This document shows, in pieces, positions 1-12,219 of a DNA stretch of 64,000 nt (its first letter is position 1; each line of letters starts with the position of its first letter). The DNA comes from Warburgia ugandensis (Eukaryota; Streptophyta; Magnoliopsida; Canellales; Canellaceae). The notes under the pieces were generated by a model that was given only the letters and a program-made list of their open reading frames with translations, ran no database searches and had not been told where the DNA came from. The position numbers and the translations under genes were made by a program. The stretch lies in contig CP141132.1 in assembly GCA_035236585.1 (NCBI GenBank), positions 46,937,880-47,001,879 of the forward strand. The letters run 5' to 3'.

Positions 1-479
1 CAATTACTATTGGATTGGATTTTGGGTTAATTTTATGTTCTTGAAGAGGGCACACTTTCCTTTCTATATATGTAATATGCGCACACTTTTTGTATGAATT
101 TCAATTCAATAAAGCCTTAAGTTTCATGATTTTGAATGAAATACATGCAATGTAAGATGTGGGAATGTGTAGGAACTAAAGAAACTTAATGCAAAACTAC
201 CCTAGAACTATGTACTTGATTCATGGAATATAATTAATGAAAACACATCTTAACAACAATGAAGAACAATCATTTAAAGCAGTTAGAACATCCTTAAAAC
301 ATTCTGCAATTGACATTGAAACAAACTTTCCATTCATTGAGTTAACAAAGTTACAATTGTGGTGCACCCCATCCAAGGAGTGGATGCACCATTCAATGGT
401 CCAATTACACCAAAAATAAAGACCTTCAATCATCCAACAATCACTCAATAGGTATCAAACATCTATTCCAAGAGATATC
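1..479. other. Unassigned AT-rich sequence
   Basis: No coding region, RNA gene or recognisable repeat end is visible. The two overlapping short open frames on opposite strands between about 220 and 450 lack any known motif and look like chance. It may be part of the LTR B fragment that follows, but I could not match it to the other B copies. Confidence 0.4.
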
Positions 480-1988
480 TAAGGAAAACAAAGGGGTAAA
501 TGGGGATAGAAATCAATAAATGGGCAACAAGATTTAGGAATTCAAAAGGCAACGAACTTGATCTGAGAACTACACTCTCTTGGCTGTCACTACAAGAGAG
601 TTGTAGCCTGTAGATTCAAGGATCTAGGAAGCTAGACTAAAGGCAAACAATCAAAGAAAGCAAAGGAATCAAGGGAACATCTAAAGGATGAATCAAAGAA
701 CAAAACATAGCAACAATGGAAGGCAACAATCAAATAACTAAAGAAGAAAATTAACATGAAGGACTTCAAGGAAAGAATAAACAAAGAGGGAGGCGTGGAG
801 GGCTTGGAAAGAAGGGCTACCACCATGAAGGATTGCATAGAAACTTTGGAAGAAAGAAGGCAGGAGGCGCCTACATTTTAGGAGTTAGGCATCCCCCTCC
901 AAAAGATGTCTATCATGGGATGCCCTATTATGTGGTTATAGATGGCGTGTGCTTTCTAAATGTGGTAAGATCCTATCCTAAGAATATGGGAAAGAAGAAT
1001 TAGCATTGAGTATAGGATTTTCATGAGTTTTAGGAAGTCGAATGTACATTCAGAAAATGTAAAAATTGTGTAACACCCTTGAAAGGTGAAAATCGTTAAG
1101 CACTATGAATTTAATGTGGAACTCTAATAGGATTTTAGGATGGATCATGGGGAGTGCTTGGATGGGAAATGGAAGGTTAGATCATGGCATAGAAATTGGA
1201 AATAGGAGAGGTGGAATGGTGCACATAGGAAACCCTTAGGAAGGAGGGGCCACTTTCCTATGAAGGAGGCATCTACCCTTAGGTGTTTCACGTGGAGAAC
1301 CCTAAGCATGATGGAAAGAAGGGAAAAATATAAGGACAGTATATTGAAGGTATTCTCCCATTGGTACACCTTGCATGTGTACTTGTTTTCATTTTCACAC
1401 AAATATCTTCTAATTATCCTTGTAAAATTCTCCTCCAATAGTCTCACTCCATGTAGCATTGGATTAAGTGGCTTTGTTGGCTCACCTTGAGGACTCATTT
1501 GGCTTGGCTTCATGGCTCACACCTTGCGTTTAATGGCTTGGCTTGTTTCCTTATTTTATCACCTTCTCTCATGGTTTATAAGCCTAAGGTGGCTTGAATG
1601 TCATCTATGCAAAGGTGGTCGAAATGCATAGCTTGTGCACAGGCCCATTTTAATCACCTTTTTCTATTTCAATTGCTTATTTGCTTGCCCTAAAGATAAT
1701 CTTGAACCTTGATCACACCTTGAATCAACAATATTTAGGCCTTGGCTTGATCTTTTGATATTGATTTTCAATTCTCATCTCGATCAATCTCGGCCATTGG
1801 ATCATCTACTGAAGGTCAAAAAATCTAATTAAATGCTAGAAAATTATGATAAAAAATCAAACTTTTGAATTATTAGGTCAGGAATGCATGTGTTACAAAT
1901 TTTCAAAAAACCCTTAGAAATATCACTGTAATTTATAACACATGGGCTACTAATTGGGTACTTTTTATACAAAATTGAACACTTATCA
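480..1988 (-). repeat. LTR fragment of family B (B1), minus strand
   Basis: Read on the minus strand from 1988, the sequence starts TGATAAGTGTTCAATTTTG and follows the LTRs at 37358 and 32365, including the blocks 'CAAGGTGTGATCAAGG' and 'GCATTTCGACCACC'. The right edge is sharp at 1988. The left edge near 480 is approximate, because similarity fades and no terminal CA end is found. The family looks like Ty3/gypsy OTA type from its 3' LTR signature in other copies. A 122-codon minus frame at 1145-1513 has no domain and is not conserved in B4 or B5. Confidence 0.65.
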
Positions 1989-2362
1989 CTTTCTAGTATA
2001 AGTTCCATACACATCATCTCGATTTGTTCCTTTAGATTTGCATGTTCAATTTGATTGGTTTAATTCATGTTGTAGTTCCTTAATTCATTGCTAAGTATAA
2101 TTGTATGGTAGTTTAATTTTAAATAGTTTCTAATTGTTGTTTTTAGAAAGTTCAAAAGTTTTTCATTTCATACATGTTTAGGTTCCATGCTATTTTAATT
2201 CTTAGATTAGATTAAATACAATCTTCATTTTGCCAAGTTAAGTGATTTAAATAGGATCCAATCAACATAACAAATCTGTGAGATTCCTTCTGGGATCAAC
2301 CTTACTCGCGTACAATTACTACATTGATTTATGCCCTTGCAAGTAATTTTAAAGCCACACCA
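1989..2362 (+). repeat. 3' end of a family B LTR, plus strand
   Basis: This segment matches the last part of the B LTR at 39700-40217 and the end of the solo LTR at 34068. The shared parts include 'GATTTAAATAGGATC'-like sequence and the terminal signature GGGATCAACC ... TACTACATTGATTT ... TTGCAAGTAATTTTAAAG, ending CCACACCA at 2362. It is oriented opposite to B1, which it directly adjoins, so it is either an older B copy into which B1 inserted or a product of rearrangement. Confidence 0.65.
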
Positions 2363-2365
2363 TTA

Positions 2366-2931
2366 AGTTGTCATTCCAATTTCTTTCCATTCAATTGCAA
2401 ACACTCTCAACATGCCTCTTAAACTCTCGATCATTCTTTTAGATTGACCATTTGTCTGAGAATGAAATGTTGTACTAAAACTCAATGAAAATCACAAAAT
2501 ATCTTGCACACATCTTTAAAATTATGATGTGAATTGGGTGACCTTGTCAGAAGTAATAGTTATAGGTATCCCAGGCAAGCTCACAACCACTTCAATACAT
2601 TGTCATGCCAAACTGTTAGTAGATTGATTCTGTTGAATTGTGCCAACTTTGATAGCCAATCAACAACCACCAAACATTATGTCATATCTGCTCAACATTC
2701 TAGGCAAAAACCTAATTAAATCCATTGAGATATGATCCCACTTTCACTTAGAAAGCTCAAGGGGCTACAAAATTCCTGCTGACCTCTAGTGCTCACCCTT
2801 GACCTACTGACATATGAAGCATCACTCCAAAAACTCTCAACATCCTTCTTCATGTTATTCCCCCAAAAATGTCACTTTAGATCTTGATAGATTTTATTTC
2901 CACTGGGTTGAATGATATATGGAAACTTGAT
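2366..2931 (-). pseudogene. Chromovirus integrase fossil
   Basis: The minus strand reads like a Ty3/gypsy integrase. From right to left it has the 'HPGG..IYQDLK' approach to the zinc-binding region, a degenerate core, and near 2400-2450 the hallmark resembling TFHPQTDGQSERTI. The integrase inserts element DNA into the host chromosome. Only this fragment is present, in pieces, with several breaks. It lies between a B fragment on the left and LTR A copy 1 on the right, and is probably the oldest layer here. Family placement as chromovirus rests on resemblance to the integrases at 12890 and 24030. Confidence 0.6.
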
Positions 2932-5782
2932 GTGTTTTTTAAAAACACAGAAAGTGCACAGTCTACTATAACATAAGATGTGCAATGATAAGCTAATCCC
3001 ACAAGGACTTAAATTATAAAATTGAAAATTTCAACTAAAATATATATGAAATTACTTTAACCTAGCCAATTTACTCAAATTTCTAAATTTAGGGTTTTAG
3101 AATCCATGACACTAAATCACATACATTCAAAATTAAGCAATTTTATATTTTTACACTACTCATGTCAATAGAATATTTAAGAATTAAAAACATGAAATAT
3201 TCCATTATTAAAAGCCCTAATTTTTATATTTTCTCAATTCTAGGATTTTTTCTTAATTTAGTATATTTCCTAAAGCATAACTTGTCTTTTCAAGGAAAAA
3301 TTTATCTAAGATTTTCTATGCTAAATTAACTACTTTAAAATATTTAGTTTTTAAACTATAGGAAATACCTTATATTTCCTATGACATGCATACTAAATAT
3401 ATAAATGACCTTACTATTCCTAAAATTGATATTTTGGCTATTATAAATTAAAAATATACTTAAGATGAAAAAACCAAAAGCTAGTGCAGTTTCATCCTAA
3501 CCCTAGGGTGAGATCCAGCTACACATATTTAACATCAAAACACCAATTCTAAACACTAAATTAATTAATATCATAAGCAACACCAATGCTAACTAATATG
3601 AGAAAATAACAAAAATTACAACTAAAAGAAAACTAAAGTAATAATTATCTAAAGCATGAACAATTAACAATTAACAAACAATGAAATAAAAAGACAACTT
3701 TTAATCATCTAAAATTCAAATATTACTAGAAGTTGAATACAAGAATTAAACAAAAGTAAAAATAACTTCATGGAATGGATTGATATCACCGATGTTCTTT
3801 GCTATGTCACTCAATGAAAGTCATCATTGAATCTTCTCCAAACTTCATAGCCTTCTTTCATCATCCAAATGATGCCTTATACTTGTTGTGTCACTCAACA
3901 AGTACATGGGGCATCACCCTACAGCCAAAAACCCAGAGAAAATCACCAATCACCAAGCATCCAAGGGATGTTAGTGAATTGAATAGCACAAAGATGAAGA
4001 CAAGAATGCATTGGAGGGGAAGTATGAAAGGGAGGATAGTAGGTTGCATGGATGTGTAAAGTTGGATAGAAGCTATGCTATGTGTTGAAGGTGAGAGAGA
4101 TGGGGATATGTAGTAGGGGGTGCATTAGGTTAAGATACAGAGATGGGGGATAGAAGCATTGAATGATGGGAGAACGTAAGAGATATGTATATGCATGGGA
4201 ATCAAGGAATAAGGATGGGTTCTAGTACAATGCATTGGATGATCGTAGATAGAAGGAATAGGGTTGTGCAATGAAAGCAATGAAGGATGGAAAGGTGATG
4301 GAATAATAAGATGTGTTGGATGAGGGGGAGGGAAAGATGGATGGGGGATCTCCTTTTGGAATCCTCTTCTACTCCTTAGTATATCTTTGTGTACTTGGTG
4401 ATGGGAGGAGTTCCTACACTTTTTCTCCCTTCCTCTATTCTTATCTTATATTGAAGCATAAGGGGATTGAAATCCATTCCAAACCATCGCACCCTCCCAC
4501 TTGTCATCTTCTCTCTAGGTTGAAACACCTATAAAGGTTGGAGTTTCACATTGGATGCCCTAGAAGTAGGGGAGTTTCCTTCTAGGAAACTTCCTCTTTT
4601 CCTTCCCTCATCACCACCTTCCATGTAGCTATAAGATCATGTATAATCATAAGATGAAACTTCCTCCTTCCTTACACTTCTTATTCCATAGGAGAGCAAT
4701 TCAAAGGATGGAGGCTATGGTTTTGTGTTTCTTTTTCTCTCTATTTCCTCCCTTAGATCACACATAACCCATGGCCAGGATTTCATTGAAGCTTCCCTTT
4801 GAAAATCACATTTTTGGCTTCCTTTATTCTCTCCTTCAGTCCACCAATTTTCTCTCCACCAATCACCATTCAAGATCCACCTAAATTCTCTCAAAAGGAC
4901 ACATTTTCAACTACCAAGAAATCACATTAATGCTCCTTCAAAAATGGTGGGCAGCCGATCAAAAATTTCTCCACCAATAGAGATCCAATCTCTCTACCTC
5001 TTCCATGTATACTTCATTCCTATTGGTCCTCCTAACATTCCCTTAATTTTCTCACAAAAATCTCTTCTCATTGGATGCTACTAGGAGATCCCTAATGGAG
5101 GATAGATCTTGTCCATTGTTTCTTTAAAAGTGGATGAAAGTGAGCCATAGATTTCTTGTTAATTCTATCACCAATTTCTTGTTTTTTCTCCTTAATATTA
5201 TCCTTTATGTTCTCATATAAATCATGCATGGAATAAAGTGACACATCCACTTCCATGTAGAAATGGTGGTCTGCCATGGTGGCTCCCTCTCTAATCCAGT
5301 TGAGTGCGTGAGTGGGAGAAAGTAGTCTTCATGTAGGCCCTGGTCTCTAAGTAGTTGTACATGCTCATATGACATCATTGTGTTACACTTTAGTTTCAAT
5401 TATAAGCTCACCAAGCTAGTGGATTTGCACAAATGCATACATGAGAAGTTCACCACCTTATCTTTTAGTAGTGACAACCTCTTTTCTGAAGATAAGGTTA
5501 GTCGATGCTTCAGGTTCCTCACTAATCTAAATTTGATATGGACACCCCCATAGCATTTTGAAATTCTTGACTTCATGGTTCTTAGCATGCGGGCCTATGA
5601 ATTTTCTCTAATGGCAGGATAACTCTCCTTTAGGATTTCAAGTTACAAAAATTGCACTTTTTTCAATTGTACCCTAATCTTGTAAAATGCAAAATAAATC
5701 CTAATTAGTAATAAATTTAGTAAATCTAGGGTTAAAAAAGCTATTTCTAGGGATATTGTATGTAATATTTATGTGCATGTCA
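2932..5782 (-). repeat. LTR family A, copy 1 (OTA-type Ty3/gypsy), minus strand
   Basis: Homologous to 23051-23597 (partial) and to 31233-36058 (whole, but interrupted). Read on the minus strand it starts TGACATGCACATAAAT at 5782 and ends near 2932. Just inside the 3' end it carries AGTCCTTGTGGGATTAGC and GACTGTGCACTTTCTG, the kind of terminal signature common in plant Athila/Tat-like LTRs. Length is about 2.85 kb. No internal domain of the same element flanks it, and the flanks (ACTTGA and AATAC) do not match, so I cannot tell solo LTR from remnant. A 64-codon minus frame at 5205-5399 has a counterpart in copy 3 but shows no sign of selection. Confidence 0.7.
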
Positions 5783-6137
5783 AATACCCCTAGACTTACA
5801 TTTTGCTAATCCTAGAGCCAAACTACAAAAGATAAAATAGAAAATCTAAAAATTAGTACCATTTTCATAGATGTTATCATCTATATTTAGCATATGTAGA
5901 AAGCCTTTAGACCCCTAAGTTACCACTAGTGGATGAGTTGTAGTCTCATAAGGATTTTTAGAAATCATACCCATAAACATTTCAAAACATTCATGAAAAT
6001 TCCTTCATTTTTTCTCAAAGAATTTTCTTCCATTCTGTATTGATTAAATATCAAACTTTAGCATGTTAATAAAAATCAACACTAGTTCAAATCCTACCAA
6101 TATGGTAAAGATATTCCATTATTAATTAAACCTTAGA
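5783..6137. other. Unassigned AT-rich sequence
   Basis: Flanking DNA between LTR A copy 1 and the Tekay1 target duplication; it was continuous with 17601 onward before Tekay1 inserted. No coding potential or repeat termini seen. Confidence 0.4.
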
Positions 6138-6142
6138 ATGTG
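6138..6142. repeat. Target site duplication of Tekay1, left copy (ATGTG)
   Basis: The five bases ATGTG lie immediately before the TGTAATAAC start of the 5' LTR and recur exactly after the 3' LTR at 17596-17600. A perfect 5-bp duplication is the expected product of Ty3/gypsy integrase. Confidence 0.95.
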
Positions 6143-6541
6143 TGTAATAACTTGCATTTTTATAATATATATATTCTTTGCATGGAATTGACAACAAAAA
6201 GCTAAATGCCCTAATGGCTATAGAATGAATGGGCAAAACTCTAGGACTAGAGTTCAAGTCTCCAAAGACAACCTTTTTGGAGAAATTCCCTGCCCAAAGC
6301 CAGGAAGTGTCCAGGTGCAATGAACCTAGATAATCCTGGTTAGTTGGGAAAGGATGAGGATAAGCACCTAATTAGAATAAAAAATAGGATAAAATGAGAA
6401 GGAGATAGTAATGAATTTAGAAAATTAGGAAGATATGCCTAACAAATTAGAATTGAGATAGGATTGGTAGGAGATAGGATAGGAAAAAGGAAAGACAAAT
6501 CAAATTAGAATAAGAAGGGGAGAAGAGAGACACGTGAAACA

Positions 6542-6544
<3 letters not shown>

Positions 6545-6618
<74 letters not shown>
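6545..6618. repeat. (GA)n microsatellite in the Tekay1 5' LTR
   Basis: Uninterrupted GA dinucleotides for about 72 bp. The same position in the 3' LTR holds about 50 bp (14454-14503), so the tract has changed length since insertion. Confidence 0.95.
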
Positions 6619-6621
<3 letters not shown>

Positions 6622-8584
6622 AGGGAACAAGATACACCAAGGATTACGAACCAATTTGCATTTTGGATAGGAAGACTGTATAAAGAACGATCTCGTCTGC
6701 GAGGTAGGGAATTGCTTAGGAACCGCTCCAAATTAACTTAACTTTTAACTTAGGTTAGGAAATTATGCATGTGTTTTGATATGAGAAAATAGTATTAATG
6801 CATAAAGATTTATTATTATTATTATTACAGATTTGTTTTGCATGAATACTTGGTATGATCAGATTTGGTTTCACATTGCATGCATACTTGTGAATGATGC
6901 ATGATCCTGCTGATTATCACCTTTGTTGGGCCTTTTTTTTTCTTTAATGTCACTATGAAAGGAAAAAAAAAAAAAAAAAATAGAAGTAGGTAGGGCCCAC
7001 CCTAAGGAACCATTATAAATATGGGTGCAAAAGTGAGCTGCAGTAAGTGGTGAATGGCTCTCATATGAAGCGTTCATCTAGCATTCATCTATTGGTAACA
7101 TCTGACTATGACTTCTGTCCAGGCATAAACCTGGTCAGGTACGGATTGGCAGGTCATAACATGTAGTGACACTACCATTCTAACGTTGATGGTGCAGTTG
7201 TTCATAGTAGTAGAGAAAAAGAAAAAAAGATAGGAGAGAAAAAAGGTAAAACAATAGAGTCTGAATTGTATGCGTCAAATACCCATTTCCAACTCACATG
7301 CATATGCATTAGAAAATCCTTCCTGAATGATCTTAAATCCCTTTGGATATGATCTTAAATCTCTTCCGATGTCTCTTAGGAGACATCCGATAAAATTGGC
7401 AAGATATTGGAAATGTGATGAAGGGTCTTGAGTTTTCTTGGAGGCCATGGACGATCTGTTAATTGCTTCGAAATCCAAGTTTGGATGAGAGTAGATCCAA
7501 AGGTGTATACAAGTAATATGACTCACTATTTACTAAGAGCAATGATTTTTAGAGATATATTCATAGGATATGCATACGTAGGATGCCTTTTCTAGATCTA
7601 AGCCATTTATTTTGTTCAACCAGCAAATCTCATCCAAGGATTATATCTTGTAAAGATCACGCTTGTACTGTGAAAAAGGAGTGTCTCTTATGGATACATA
7701 TCATTGCTCGTATCTGAATGTGGATTCCTTTCTTTATCAATATAGTTCAAACTTTGCTTTGGAAACTAACTTAATGTTTGTAGTAGAATGGCAAGTTGGG
7801 TGAGGAATCAAGATCAAGGAGGATAACAGGATATTTTGTGATTATTGTCATAAGGCTCTTTTTTGTTTTTGATTCTAAACTTATGATGCTTGAAATGTGC
7901 TTCGGATAAAGATTATTTCGAAGAGGAAAACTAAAATGATCACTCCATGGCTGCTGTCAAACTACTATATTTACATTCACTCTTAGCGATTAGCATTGAG
8001 TGGAATGCTTGGTGCTCATTGCATAGATAGCACGCATGATACTCCAGTGTTGGTAATGGCATGTTTAGAATCCAGCACATGCTTATTACCTATTTATGAT
8101 ACACATAAGTCCTAGGCATAGTACAGACTCGTATGGTCAATAAGCATAGATGTATCCCATAAGAATCACTGCATGCATAGTCCCACAAAATTTTGATCAA
8201 TATCGTAAGATTTTACCTACTCAGGGTCATGGTATTTTCATGATAAAACAATTGTATAGTTTAGATCATTTCATGTTATGGCATGCGTATGGTCAAGTGT
8301 TTTCCATGAGTTGGACATATCTTTTCATTTGTACATATGATTTTGAAGGTTTGATCCATGAATAAATGTTTATGTGCATATATAGTCTTTGATTTATGGT
8401 AAATGTGACTTGTAATTGAGATAATTATTAGTTGATGAATAATTGAAATAAAACAATTATTTGTGGCATGATATGAAGTATGCATAGTTGATGATTTATG
8501 CTAATTGAACTATGGCTCGTGAATGGAAAAGTTGGTGAATGCTTATTATGATATATTGAACAATGCAAAATGATTTGATAAATG

Positions 8585-8654
8585 AAAATTAGGCGACTCT
8601 GGAGAGTTGTGCCTAGCCTAAAATTAGGCGACTCATGTGAGTTGAGCCTAGCCT
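8585..8654. repeat. 35-bp tandem duplication of palindromic units in the 5' LTR
   Basis: Two adjacent 35-bp units, each starting AAAATTAGGCGACTC and ending GCCTAGCCT. Each unit is itself an imperfect inverted repeat (AGGCGACTC ... GAGTTGAGCCT). The same pair occurs at 16548-16617, so the duplication predates insertion of Tekay1. Confidence 0.85.
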
Positions 8655-9639
8655 AGGGCAAAATGTAAGCCCCATTTGGTTTCTATGCTAGGAAGATTAG
8701 TTGGCCACTAACTTTTGAAAGTTGATACCTGCCCTAAGAGGCCTATTGTAGAGAGTATTGTATCATGGGGAGACTACTCTCTTGTGATTCAGTGGCCCCA
8801 TGAGGACTGGTGTAGCCCGTGTGGTATCCATAACTGAACGTAGTTGGATGTGAGTCCTCTACGTGCATAGTATGTCATATAGTTATCAGACATGGACAGA
8901 CATGTCGGTCATCCTCTAGGATATTGACCATTGCCCAAATGGGTGTGTGGTTGGATGCTACCACTCAGTGATATAACATATTGTGATACATCATTCTTTG
9001 ATAAAAGTCCTAATGGGCTTGTATGTATAAGATTTGAAGGACATATTAGAATTTATTGGAAACACTAGATTTTTATAAAGGCATAATTGTTTTATAATGT
9101 TTATATCATACATATGATTGATCATGCAATTATTTGCACAAAAAGTATGCCAATGTCTTTGCCGTGGTTTTCAAATGGTTGGTTTAGACCTGTTCCTATT
9201 GAGTCATTGTACTCACCCTATAAAACATTTTAGGTGAACAGCGAGAGGACTAAGTAGTCGACTTAACCAAATTAAATAAGGAGAATAAGAAGACAAGTAT
9301 GGATAAGTATTTAGTTAGACATTGTAATTGTTATCTTTCAATTTGAAATAATAAACACTTGAGGATGAATGTAATAGGGTAGGCGACATTGATATATTTA
9401 ATCTGAAATTTAATTTGAGCCTAAATTATTTATTGTTTGGGCTGTGACTAGGGGATCCTGTAATGTTCTGTTTTATTATGCTATTATATGTGAAGGTTTT
9501 AATGTGACACAGGTTGAAGGTGGAGTTGAGAAAGATAAATACGTAATATATATTTCTAAAAAAAAAATTCCTACAGGAAAGTTTTAATTTTCAAATTTTA
9601 TTTCCAAAAATCTTTTTACAAAACCTGAGTCACCACACT

Positions 9640-9651
9640 TGGTATCAAAGC
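9640..9651 (+). promoter_or_regulatory. Primer-binding site, initiator Met tRNA
   Basis: TGGTATCAAAGC starts two bases after the 5' LTR. It matches TGGTATCAGAGC, the complement of the plant initiator methionine tRNA 3' end, at 11 of 12 positions. This is the priming site for minus-strand DNA synthesis in most plant Ty3/gypsy elements. Confidence 0.9.
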
Positions 9652-9771
9652 ACGGTTCACTCTGGTGACAGCCAAATAATAAAATAATAAATAACGATAG
9701 AATAATTAGTCTTAATTACATTAGCTAAGTGGAAGCAGAAACTTATTAGGATTTTGATTATTGACATTCAG

Positions 9772-10820
9772 ATGGCACCTACAAGGTGTAGGGCAGCAAA
9801 CATAGTTGAGTCCTCCTCCTCTGAAGACCCAAAAAATACCAAAGCTCAGCATGATACTGTCGAAGATGTTATAGAGCTCCTTTTACAATGAATGAAGCAA
9901 AGGTTGGAGACCCCAAGGCAAAGAGGAGAACTCAAGGCAATGGTTGGAGATGAGGAATTAGGGCTAAAAGGTGACACGTTGGTTGAGCGAGTCAAAAAGA
10001 TAGCTCTAAAGTTTTCAGGAGAAGATGGACCAGATGCAGCCGAGCCTTGGCTTTATAAGATAGAGATGATTTCAAAGCTATGAACGTACCAGAGGACAGG
10101 CGAGTACCAGTCGCTACCTTTGTGCTGATTGGAGAGGCCCTACACTTGTGACCAATAGCTGAGAGGACCTACTTCAATGATATGGAAGTAGTGGAGTGGG
10201 AAGACTTCAAAAAAGTCTTCATTGACAAATACTTTCCACCTCATGTTAAGGAACAAAAGGAACAAGAATTCCTAAGATTGGTGTAAGGTTCCATGATAGT
10301 GGAATAGTATGAAACCAGATTTTTTAAGTTTAGGTGTTTTGGTCTAGAAGTGTGCCCCACAGAATTGAGAGCTACACAAAAGTTTGTTAGAGGATTAAAC
10401 TTTCACATCAAGAGCAAGATATTGATAGCTCAGCCTTCCTCATTGTCTATGGCTATGGAGTTGGCAGCCATTGTGGAACGGGAGTACAAAGCTTCCAATA
10501 GAGATGATGAGAGATATGGTGGACAGAAGCCAAGTTGGAAAGGGAAGGGGCATAATACACCAACGAAGTTTGCTCAGCCAGAGAAACTAGCACCGGGAAA
10601 CTTTAGAAGAAGAGAGAAGGAAGATGCCACATGCCCAACATGCCATAAGTACCACCTCGATAAGCCTTGCTATGTCCGTGAATGACGATGCTTCATCTGT
10701 GGTGATAAAGGTCACTTTCTCAAAGATTGCCTGAAGAAAAGAATGGATGAGCGACCAAATCTGGGACAGGTTCAGAGGATTCAGGAAAGAGTATTTGCAT
10801 TGACCACCAAGTAGGCATGC
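9772..10820 (+). pseudogene. Tekay1 gag region
   Basis: Starts at the ATG at 9772 (MAPTRC-like start), about 130 bp after the primer-binding site. It includes the capsid-like stretch 'KFSGEDGPDAAEPWLYKIE' near 10015 and ends with a zinc knuckle, CFICGDKGHFLKDC (CX2CX4HX4C), at 10690-10730. Gag forms the virus-like particle and binds element RNA. The reading frame is interrupted, so no functional product is expected. Confidence 0.85.
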
Positions 10821-10839
10821 GCTTCAAATTCCATAGTTG

Positions 10840-11200
10840 AAGGTACCCTTCAAATTTTTGATAGATTTGGTCGTGTCTTAATTGATCCTGGTTCCACACA
10901 CTCATTTATATCATATGACTTCTCATCATGCATGAAATGTACAAAATATAAATTGGGTATTTGTTTAGAAGTCAGCATCCTAGTAGGAGAACCAGTCCTA
11001 GCACATGAATTCTTACAAGAAGTACCGATACATATATCAGAACAAGAACTTAGTACAGACTTAATACTATTGAACATGTCAGACTTCGATGTCATCTTAG
11101 GCATGGATTGGCTAACAGACCATGAGGCAATGGTTGATTGTAGGAAGAAAAGAGTCACACTCAGCAACCCTAAAGGGGAAATCATTACCTTTCAGGGAAG
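10840..11200 (+). pseudogene. Tekay1 aspartic protease region
   Basis: Contains the retropepsin-like signature LIDPGSTHSFIS near 10875-10910 and, further on, DFDVILGMDWL at about 11085, as in Ty3/gypsy proteases. The protease would cleave the gag-pol polyprotein. It follows gag and precedes RT as expected. Confidence 0.85.
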
Positions 11201-11319
11201 GCTAAATGTCTCAAGAATGACCATTATATCAATAGTGCAAGCATCGCGACTTATAGTTGGAGGATGCCCAGCCTATTTAGCCAATGTAGTAACTCAGGAG
11301 GAGTTAGAGCCAAAGATTC

Positions 11320-12150
11320 AAGAAATAGAAGTGGTATGGGAATTCCAAGATATTTTTCCAGAGGAATTGCCTGGGTTACCACAAAAAAAAAAAGTTGGAG
11401 TTTTCTATCGAACTGCTACCAGGAATAGCTCCAATCTCTAAGGCACCTTACCGCATGGCATCAGCTGAACTAAAGGATTTAAAGGTGCAGTTACAAGAGT
11501 TGATGGACCAGGGATTTATTTGACCAAGTGTCTCACCATGGGGAGCTCCTGTGTTATTTGTCAAAAAGAAAGATGGATCTATGAGACTGTGCATAGGCTA
11601 TCGATTATTGAATGGGGTCACAGTTAAGAACAAATATCCATTACCATACATTGATGATCTCTTTGACTAGTTACAATCTGCCAAAGTATTTTCAAAGATA
11701 GATTTGAGATCCGGTTATAATCAACTAAGGATAAAGGATGAGGATATCTCGAAGACAGCATTCAGAACTAGGTATGGCCACTACAAATTCCTGGTTATGC
11801 CTTTTGGACTAACGAATGCACCTACAGCTTTTGTGGATTTGATGAATCGAGTATTTCGAGAATATCTTGACAAGTTTGTCATTGTATTCGTCAATGATAT
11901 TCTGGTCTACTCCAGTAGTAAAGATGAACATTGAGAGCATTTAAAAATCTTATTGAGCACACTCCTGACTCATAAGCTATATGCAAAATTCTCAAAGTGT
12001 GAATTTTTGCTTGACCAAGTACAGTTTCTCAGGCATGTTATATTGCCAAATAGTATTGTAGTTGATCCTAAGAAGATAGAAGCAATCACAAATTGGGAAA
12101 GGCCAAAGACTATATCAAAGATCTGTAGCTTTCTCGGGTTAGCAGGGTAT
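11320..12150 (+). pseudogene. Tekay1 reverse transcriptase region
   Basis: Begins with the FQDIFPEELPGLP linker typical of Ty3/gypsy, then [47 protein letters not shown] and the catalytic block before LVYSSS. It copies element RNA into DNA. The nearest relative in the window is the RT fragment at 23598. The region is broken and therefore treated as a fossil. Confidence 0.9.
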
Positions 12151-12219
12151 TATAGGAGATTTATTGAGAGATTTTCCCACATAGCACAACCCATGACCCA
12201 ACTGACTAGGAAGGAGAAA

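Larger units (their letters stand above)
6143..9637 (+). repeat. Tekay1 5' LTR
   Basis: Begins TGTAATAACTTGC and ends GAGTCACCACA directly before the primer-binding site, so it has the usual TG...CA ends. It matches 14055-17595 throughout. It holds a (GA)n tract at 6545, a 35-bp tandem duplication at 8585-8654 and poly-A at 6961-6980. Short minus-strand frames (for example 7275-7526 and 8276-8485) have counterparts in the other LTR only because the LTRs are copies. They show no domain. Confidence 0.95.

Noticed and set aside
1145-1513. 122-codon minus frame in LTR B1
   Set aside because: No domain, and not conserved in B4 or B5.
5205-5399. 64-codon minus frame with an equal-length counterpart at 35480-35674 in LTR A
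   Set aside because: Both copies remain open, but 17 of 64 residues differ and most base changes alter the residue, so there is no sign of selection; two related LTRs would share the frame by descent.
6447-6731. 94-codon minus frame rich in serine and leucine
   Set aside because: Produced by translating the (GA)n microsatellite.
7275-7526. Minus frames shared between the two Tekay1 LTRs (also 15179-15418, 8276-8485 and 16240-16449)
   Set aside because: Shared because the LTRs are copies of each other; no domain and no start context.
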